From positions 1 through 64,000 of the forward strand of contig DATDYB010000023.1 of the NCBI GenBank assembly GCA_036517115.1: a stretch of 64,000 nt of DNA, in the 5' to 3' direction. Both the position numbers and the translations under genes were made by a program. This stretch comes from DATDYB01 sp036517115 (GTDB taxonomy: Bacteria > Patescibacteriota > Minisyncoccia > Phycocordibacterales > PALSA-1337). The number at the start of each line of letters is the position of its first letter. Positions within the stretch are counted from its first letter, which is position 1. A model generated the notes under the pieces. That model had not been told where the DNA came from. It did not search any database and saw nothing but the letters and a program-made list of their open reading frames with translations. Positions 59,859 through 64,000 of this stretch are shown here, piece after piece.

Positions 59859-60959
59859 CTTTTCCGCCTCGCACACTTTGTATGATGTGTTTTCTGTGAC
59901 AATGCGAATTTTTCCGACAAAGGTGTTCATGAGTTTGTCGTAGCCCAAGAATGTGTTAAATACTAATCGCAATTTTCCTGCTGTAGCTAAATGATGGGGA
60001 GCTTCTTTGATAAGTCGTTCGCTTGCTTCAGACGATGTTTTGATGCCTTGATGGAAGGGGGGATTGGAAATGATTAAATCATATTTTTCATCAATATCTG
60101 AAAACACATCAGAGGGAATGATTCGAACGTTGGAAACCTTGTTCGCTTCCATGGTGAGACGTGCTGATTCGAGTGAAAGCGCGTTCACATCGGATAGATG
60201 AATCACACTCTCCGGTGATATTTTCTTAAGATACATACCAATAACCCCAGAACCACAAGCGATATCAAGTAGTGTGATTTTTGTATGAAGGTCTATGTGA
60301 GGTATTTTGTCAGAGATGGACGTGTCTTGCGTATCCTGCAAGGTGAGCGATTCAAGCAATAATTTTGTTCCTGCGTCGAGCTTACCCAGGCTGAACACAC
60401 CGGGTAGATTGCAGACCGTGAAGGAGACTTCGCCAATCATCGCTTCGTATCGACTTATAAATTCCTCAGGTTGTTTGCTGATCTCTGTTTTTTTCTCTGC
60501 CTCAAACCACACACAGTGCCGTGCCGCGTCGTTCGCAGTAATTGGACCAATCAATCTTTCGATATCTTTCTTGGCGCTCCTGATACCCCCATCGTTCTCT
60601 CCGACGACGACAACTTTTCCACCGTGTGCCGTATTTAATGATGCAAGCGTCAGCACATATTCAATAAGCGGTTTGCTTTTAGGTAGGTAGACGATCGTGG
60701 TGTCATGAAGGGACGATGAAGTATGCCAATGGTTGAAAACGGTAGTTACATTTTTGTCTTCAGCAGATGCGGTCTGTACTCTTTTGTAATCAGCGTAATC
60801 GAAATAGAAGAGGGTGAGGGTGCTTTCAGGGAGTTTTTCTTTAAGTGCCACACCAACTTCCTCATCGGGACAGTTTAAAACAAGGAGGTTGCTCCCTGTG
60901 ATTTTTTCGATATTTCTGATCACCAGCTGTGATGGTTTGCTTAGTTCACGTGATTCCAT
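59847..60959 (-). CDS. rsmC: RsmC-type rRNA guanine-N2 methyltransferase
   Basis: A 370-residue protein with the RsmC double-domain plan. An N-terminal degenerate methyltransferase-like domain (about 1-190) precedes a catalytic SAM domain with LLDIACGSGVIGMYL (about 230) and the N2-guanine signature DLIISNPPFHQG (about 290-301). RsmC modifies G1207 of 16S rRNA; the close relative RlmG modifies 23S G1835, and sequence by eye does not separate them fully. PGVFSLGKLDAGTKLLLESL is a shared conserved block. Confidence 0.85.
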   Translation of the reverse strand: MESRELSKPSQLVIRNIEKITGSNLLVLNCPDEEVGVALKEKLPESTLTLFYFDYADYKRVQTASAEDKNVTTVFNHWHTSSSLHDTTIVYLPKSKPLIEYVLTLASLNTAHGGKVVVVGENDGGIRSAKKDIERLIGPITANDAARHCVWFEAEKKTEISKQPEEFISRYEAMIGEVSFTVCNLPGVFSLGKLDAGTKLLLESLTLQDTQDTSISDKIPHIDLHTKITLLDIACGSGVIGMYLKKISPESVIHLSDVNALSLESARLTMEANKVSNVRIIPSDVFSDIDEKYDLIISNPPFHQGIKTSSEASERLIKEAPHHLATAGKLRLVFNTFLGYDKLMNTFVGKIRIVTENTSYKVCEAEKLKT

Positions 60960-61122
60960 ATGGACTAGCCTAGCATAATTTGCGTTTTTTTAAAGTTTGT
61001 ATTACTGTACATTCATAGCTTTTTGACTAAAGCTTTTATTAATCACAAGGGTAAGTATGAGTAATCTCAAGGCCAACTCGGCCGGAAGATGAAGAACTTC
61101 AAACTTCCCGTTATTAAAAAGA

Positions 61123-61536
61123 ATGCCCACCATCAATCAGTTAGTGCGAAGAAATAGAAAGAAATTGTACCGCAAGCCAAAAGCGGTGGCGTTAATGCGT
61201 GGTTTTAATACCATCAAGAACCGTCCTCGTTTTTACCCATCTCCTTTCAAGCGAGGAGTATGTATCAAGGTGACGACCAAAACGCCGAAGAAGCCGAACT
61301 CAGCTATCCGAAAGATCGCCCGCGTTCGTTTGACGAATGGTATGGAGGTTACCGCCTACGTGCCCGGCATCGGACACAACCTACAGGAGCACTCAGTAGT
61401 ACTTCTTCGAGGTGGCCGTGTGAAGGACGTCGGTATTCGATACACCATCGTTCGAGGCGTGCTCGACGCCGGTGGGGTAGAGAAACGTATGAAAGGTCGC
61501 AGCCAATACGGAGCTAAGAGGCCTAAAAAGGCTTAG
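61123..61536 (+). CDS. rpsL: 30S ribosomal protein S12
   Basis: A 137-residue S12, the decoding-centre protein. It has the N-terminal start MPTINQLVRRNRKK, the loop KKPNSAIRKIARVRLTNG and VPGIGHNLQEHSVVLLRGGR. It carries the usual Lys residues of the streptomycin-sensitive form. It is first in a str-like cluster. Its stop codon is immediately followed by the palindromic element. Confidence 0.97.
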   Translation: MPTINQLVRRNRKKLYRKPKAVALMRGFNTIKNRPRFYPSPFKRGVCIKVTTKTPKKPNSAIRKIARVRLTNGMEVTAYVPGIGHNLQEHSVVLLRGGRVKDVGIRYTIVRGVLDAGGVEKRMKGRSQYGAKRPKKA

Positions 61537-61630
61537 ATACCAATATACTAATTAGTGCCAATATACGAATGAATACGAATCGGGATTTGCAGCCATTAGT
61601 AGATTTGTATCATTTGTAGATTGGTATATT
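61537..61630. repeat. 94-bp palindromic element between rpsL and rpsG
   Basis: Imperfectly complementary arms begin ATACCAAT (61537-61544) and end ATTGGTAT (61620-61627). They are built of TACGAAT/TACTAAT-like words around a GGGATTTGCAGCC centre. It is related to 11168-11271. Confidence 0.75.
61622..61630 (+). promoter_or_regulatory. extended -10 for rpsG at the palindrome edge
   Basis: TGG-TATATT (61622-61630), 7 nt before the rpsG ATG 61638. It would give rpsG its own leaderless transcript. Confidence 0.55.
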
Positions 61631-61637
61631 AAATTCT

Positions 61638-62108
61638 ATGCGAAGAAAAATAAAAGCACGACGACCCCTGAATCCCGACCTGGTGTACAGCTCGGTTAAA
61701 GTTTCAAAATTTATCAACTACATCATGGAACGTGGCAAGAAAAACACTGCCCGAGAGATCGTCTATGATTGTTTTGAAGCTATCAAGGAAAAAGCAAAAG
61801 TGGAAAATCCGATGGAAGTATTTGATACTGCGCTCAAGAACACTGCGCCGAATATGGAAGTACGTTCACGACGAGTGGGAGGTGCCAACTACCAGGTTCC
61901 TCGAGAAGTTCGACCTGAACGAAAACAGGCGCTTTCAATGAAGTGGATTATTGACGCAGCTCGAAACAAAAAGGGCGCTGAAATGCACAAAAAGCTAGCG
62001 GATGAGATCATTCTTGCAGCAAAGGGAGAAGGTGAGGCGGTGAAGAAGCGTGAGAACACGCACAAGATGGCTGAGGCCAATAAAGCCTTTGCCCATTTCG
62101 CCTGGTAG
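61638..62108 (+). CDS. rpsG: 30S ribosomal protein S7
   Basis: A 156-residue S7 that nucleates assembly of the 30S head. It has MRRKIKARRPLNPDLVYSS, VGGANYQVPREVRPERKQAL, and the C-terminal ENTHKMAEANKAFAHFAW. The length is standard. It is separated from rpsL by the palindromic element rather than a simple short spacer, and from fusA by a small gene and ung, so the classical rpsL-rpsG-fusA order is interrupted. Confidence 0.97.
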   Translation: MRRKIKARRPLNPDLVYSSVKVSKFINYIMERGKKNTAREIVYDCFEAIKEKAKVENPMEVFDTALKNTAPNMEVRSRRVGGANYQVPREVRPERKQALSMKWIIDAARNKKGAEMHKKLADEIILAAKGEGEAVKKRENTHKMAEANKAFAHFAW

Positions 62109-62132
62109 TTTCGCGCCAAGCGTCGAAACTAC
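62105..62132. repeat. 9-bp hairpin at the rpsG stop
   Basis: GTAGTTTCG (62105-62113) pairs with CGAAACTAC (62124-62132). It overlaps the rpsG stop codon and has no T-run. Confidence 0.6.
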
Positions 62133-62177
62133 AGCTGCGAAATGGAGCCCGAGCCTTCCGAGGCGAGGTGCCCGCTT

Positions 62178-62244
62178 GATTTTCGTTCCTACCGAAAATC
62201 ATGTCGCAAGATTTCCCATAACGTAGTTATAAAAAATTTGCGAC
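62178..62244. repeat. two-hairpin element, copy B
   Basis: Hairpin I is GATTTTCG/CGAAAATC (62178-62185, 62193-62200), identical in sequence to copy A except one loop base. Hairpin II has base GTCGCAA/TTGCGAC (62203-62209, 62238-62244), a bulged G, ATTT/AAAT and ATAAC/GTTAT above. Confidence 0.8.
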
Positions 62245-62311
62245 TGCTTGGTAGAAGACACGGAACAGACGTGGAACGAAGCCAGCACGGAACGAAAGGA
62301 ACAAAACGAAA

Positions 62312-62332
62312 AGCGGGACAGCCCGCTTTTTT
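62312..62332 (+). terminator. terminator after rpsG
   Basis: AGCGGG (62312-62317) pairs with CCCGCT (62322-62327), then TTTTTT. AGCACG/CGTGCT can pair outside it. Confidence 0.85.
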
Positions 62333-62360
62333 CGTGCTAGTGTCCCAACAGGAGAACATT

Positions 62361-62642
62361 ATGAAGAAATATTCAGTCTATATCCGCTGTTCATACGAAC
62401 CCCTGGATAGTGCCAGCCCCACGCATCGAGAAGTGCATTCCATGGAAGTATCTACAGAACTTTTGCCGTTCGTCGCCGCACTTAAGGATGCTCATCTTGC
62501 AGAGCCGTGCTGGGAAATAGAGACAATCCTCATTCTTCCGGAAGGCGCGCTCTGTCAACTACCAATTGACGAGCATCACGACTCAATCGATGAGTTTCTC
62601 AACCACTTCGGCGGCGTCAGGTTTAAAAAGAAAATAGGGTGA
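62361..62642 (+). CDS. small protein of unknown function
   Basis: A 93-residue acidic soluble protein (start MKKYSVYIRCSYEPLD, end GGVRFKKKIG) with no recognised motif. ATG 62361 has AGGAGA at the correct distance, and a terminator follows at 62684, so it is a genuine short gene. It lies inside the str-like cluster. Confidence 0.7.
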   Translation: MKKYSVYIRCSYEPLDSASPTHREVHSMEVSTELLPFVAALKDAHLAEPCWEIETILILPEGALCQLPIDEHHDSIDEFLNHFGGVRFKKKIG

Positions 62643-62683
62643 GTAATGTAAAAATAACGCGTGCATACAGGCGTCGCACAGAG

Positions 62684-62707
62684 GATTCCTTAATTGGAGT
62701 CTTTTTT
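62684..62707 (+). terminator. terminator after the 62361 gene
   Basis: GATTCC/GGAGTC stem (one G-T pair), followed by TTTTTT. Confidence 0.65.
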
Positions 62708-62711
62708 CTTT

Positions 62712-62816
62712 TCAGATTTTCCATTTCCGTTTGAATTCTTCGAGGGTCATGCCTTTTCCGGTTCTCTTCGGGATACGAAACCGCTTCGCCGGAAGTACTT
62801 TCTTTTTTCGCTCCAT
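62712..62816 (-). CDS. possible 34-residue basic peptide
   Basis: A frame starting MERKKKVLPAKRFRIP and ending LEEFKRKWKI, very basic. It is divergent from ung, and the two start codons are 15 bp apart. No ribosome site is visible. It could be a real small protein, the remnant of an antitoxin, or chance. Confidence 0.35.
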   Translation of the reverse strand: MERKKKVLPAKRFRIPKRTGKGMTLEEFKRKWKI

Positions 62817-62824
62817 GATATCGT
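62816..62824 (+). promoter_or_regulatory. possible extended -10 of ung
   Basis: TGA-TATCGT (62816-62824), 6 nt before ATG 62831. It matches only 4 of 6 consensus bases but is at the distance seen elsewhere. Confidence 0.4.
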
Positions 62825-62830
62825 AACGCT

Positions 62831-63496
62831 ATGAATGTACGCATTGAGCCATCATGGAAAGAGGCCCTCTCTTCTGAATTTGATCAGGAATATTTTAAAA
62901 CGCTCACGGAATTTGTAAAAAGCGAGTACAAGAGCGCGACAGTATATCCGCCGCCGAAGTTTGTGTTTCATGCGTTTGATCTCTGTCCATTCGACAAAGT
63001 AAAGGTGGTTATCTTAGGGCAGGATCCGTATCACGGGCCTAGTCAGGCCCATGGCCTCTCATTTTCCGTCCCCGAGAAAGTAGCGATCCCGCCTTCGCTT
63101 CGAAATATCTACAAGGAAATAGCGAATGATATTGGAGGGACTATTCCTGCTCATGGCAATCTCGAGCATTGGGCCAAGCAAGGAGTACTTCTTTTAAACG
63201 CTACGCTCACCGTGCGAGCGAGCATACCCGGTTCCCACCAACACAAGGGCTGGGAGGAATTCACAAATACAGTGATTCGTACCATTTCAGAGAAGAAAGA
63301 GAATGTGGTCTTTATTCTGTGGGGGAGATACGCTCGTGACAAAAAGGGCCTTATTGATGGCACCAAACATCTCATCCTCGAATCAGCCCATCCTTCACCA
63401 TTTTCCGCCACTGCCTTTTTCGGTTCCAAACCTTTCAGTAAAACCAATGAATATCTTAAGAAGCATAAAAAAGAGGGTATTAAGTGGGCAGGGTAA
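62831..63496 (+). CDS. ung: uracil-DNA glycosylase
   Basis: A 221-residue family 1 UDG that removes uracil from DNA. The motifs are VVILGQDPYHGPSQAHGLSF (catalytic Asp65), LLLNATLTVR and ILESAHPSPFSA (His187, minor-groove intercalation loop). The length is normal. It stands between the small 62361 gene and fusA, an unusual place for a repair gene, but has its own short promoter-like sequence. Confidence 0.97.
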   Translation: MNVRIEPSWKEALSSEFDQEYFKTLTEFVKSEYKSATVYPPPKFVFHAFDLCPFDKVKVVILGQDPYHGPSQAHGLSFSVPEKVAIPPSLRNIYKEIANDIGGTIPAHGNLEHWAKQGVLLLNATLTVRASIPGSHQHKGWEEFTNTVIRTISEKKENVVFILWGRYARDKKGLIDGTKHLILESAHPSPFSATAFFGSKPFSKTNEYLKKHKKEGIKWAG

Positions 63497-63598
63497 TAAC
63501 GATTGCATTTCAGGCCTTTTTACGGTAATCTAACCTTTATCGTTTAAAAAACGTCTTTTTACTATTATTAGAAACGCAAGAACAGGAATTTGAATTTT

Positions 63599-64000
63599 AT
63601 GAACCGTGATTATCCATTAGAGAGAGTACGAAACTTCGGTATTATCGCTCACATCGACGCGGGCAAAACAACCACATCTGAGCGTATTTTGTATTACACC
63701 GGTGAAAGTCACAAAATCGGCGAAGTGCATGATGGCAATACCACCACCGACTGGATGGAACAGGAACGTGAACGTGGCATCACCATCACCGCCGCCGCCA
63801 TTACGTGTTTTTGGAACCCGAGCTACAAGGCGAAAGATGATTTGAGCCTTAAGCATCGTTTCAACATCATCGATACTCCGGGACACATCGACTTTACCGT
63901 GGAAGTGAAGCGCTCGCTTCGCGTACTCGATGGCGCGGTGGTGGTGTTCGACGGTGTGGCCGGCGTTGAACCGCAATCTGAGACCAACTGGCGCTATGCC
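63599..64000 (+). CDS. fusA: translation elongation factor G (partial, right edge)
   Basis: The first 134 codons of EF-G, the GTPase that drives translocation. The G domain shows G1 AHIDAGKTTTSERILYYTG (P-loop), switch I to G2 RGITITAAA, and G3 DTPGHIDF. The start at 63599 has AGGAA about 9 nt upstream. It continues beyond the window. It closes the rpsL-rpsG-fusA group despite two inserted genes. Confidence 0.97.
   Translation, partial: MNRDYPLERVRNFGIIAHIDAGKTTTSERILYYTGESHKIGEVHDGNTTTDWMEQERERGITITAAAITCFWNPSYKAKDDLSLKHRFNIIDTPGHIDFTVEVKRSLRVLDGAVVVFDGVAGVEPQSETNWRYA

Noticed and set aside
62623..62844. Minus-strand frame of 73 codons across the ung start
   Set aside because: It covers the terminator of the 62361 gene and the ung start region. 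The shorter 34-codon frame at 62712-62816 is the only part with any gene-like look.

Overview
The window looks like a chromosome segment of a Candidate Phyla Radiation (Patescibacteria) bacterium, most like Parcubacteria/Paceibacteria. This is inferred from gene content and family resemblance, because no search could be run. The pointers are TrmB-type regulators, very large repeat-rich secreted proteins beside a minimal type IV pilus operon, a trigger factor without its isomerase domain, RNase Y in place of RNase E, comEC split in two, and RNase HI with its hybrid-binding-like domain at the C-terminus. TGA is used as a stop, so the code is standard and not the TGA=Gly code of some CPR lineages.

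Layout. 1-4.5 kb: the end of an IS30-like transposase, two TrmB-family regulators, a CysH-type reductase, an HU protein, an unknown gene and a BRO-N remnant. 4.4-14.2 kb: mostly housekeeping (rny, clpP, rsmE, tig, ppa, nusA) with two RelE-type toxin-antitoxin pairs. 14.3-49.8 kb: about 35 kb of envelope genes. It holds proteins of about 2556, 837 and 4010 residues, small membrane proteins, a pilB-pilC-pseudopilin operon, a putative lytic transglycosylase, a CotH-like secreted protein and a peptidoglycan-binding secreted protein. 49.9-64 kb: tpiA, pgk, a HIT protein, recJ, rnhA, the two comEC halves flanking sod, rpmB, a site-2 protease, rsmC, and a str-like cluster rpsL-rpsG-(small gene, ung)-fusA, with fusA running off the right edge.

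Gene expression signals are unusually readable. At about fifteen genes a sigma-70-type -10 box, often of extended TGn form, ends only 6-8 nt before the start codon, so transcription should begin on or next to the first codon (leaderless mRNA). A minority of genes have ordinary Shine-Dalgarno leaders. nusA instead has a short leader carrying a terminator-like hairpin directly after a good promoter, which suggests autoregulation.

The intergenic DNA is rich in long perfect hairpins. There are two palindromic elements built of TACGAAT-like words whose edges supply the -10 box of tig and of rpsG. A two-copy hairpin pair keeps its stem through a compensatory base change. Multi-branched elements lie between surface-protein genes and upstream of tpiA. 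I saw no tRNA, rRNA or CRISPR array.
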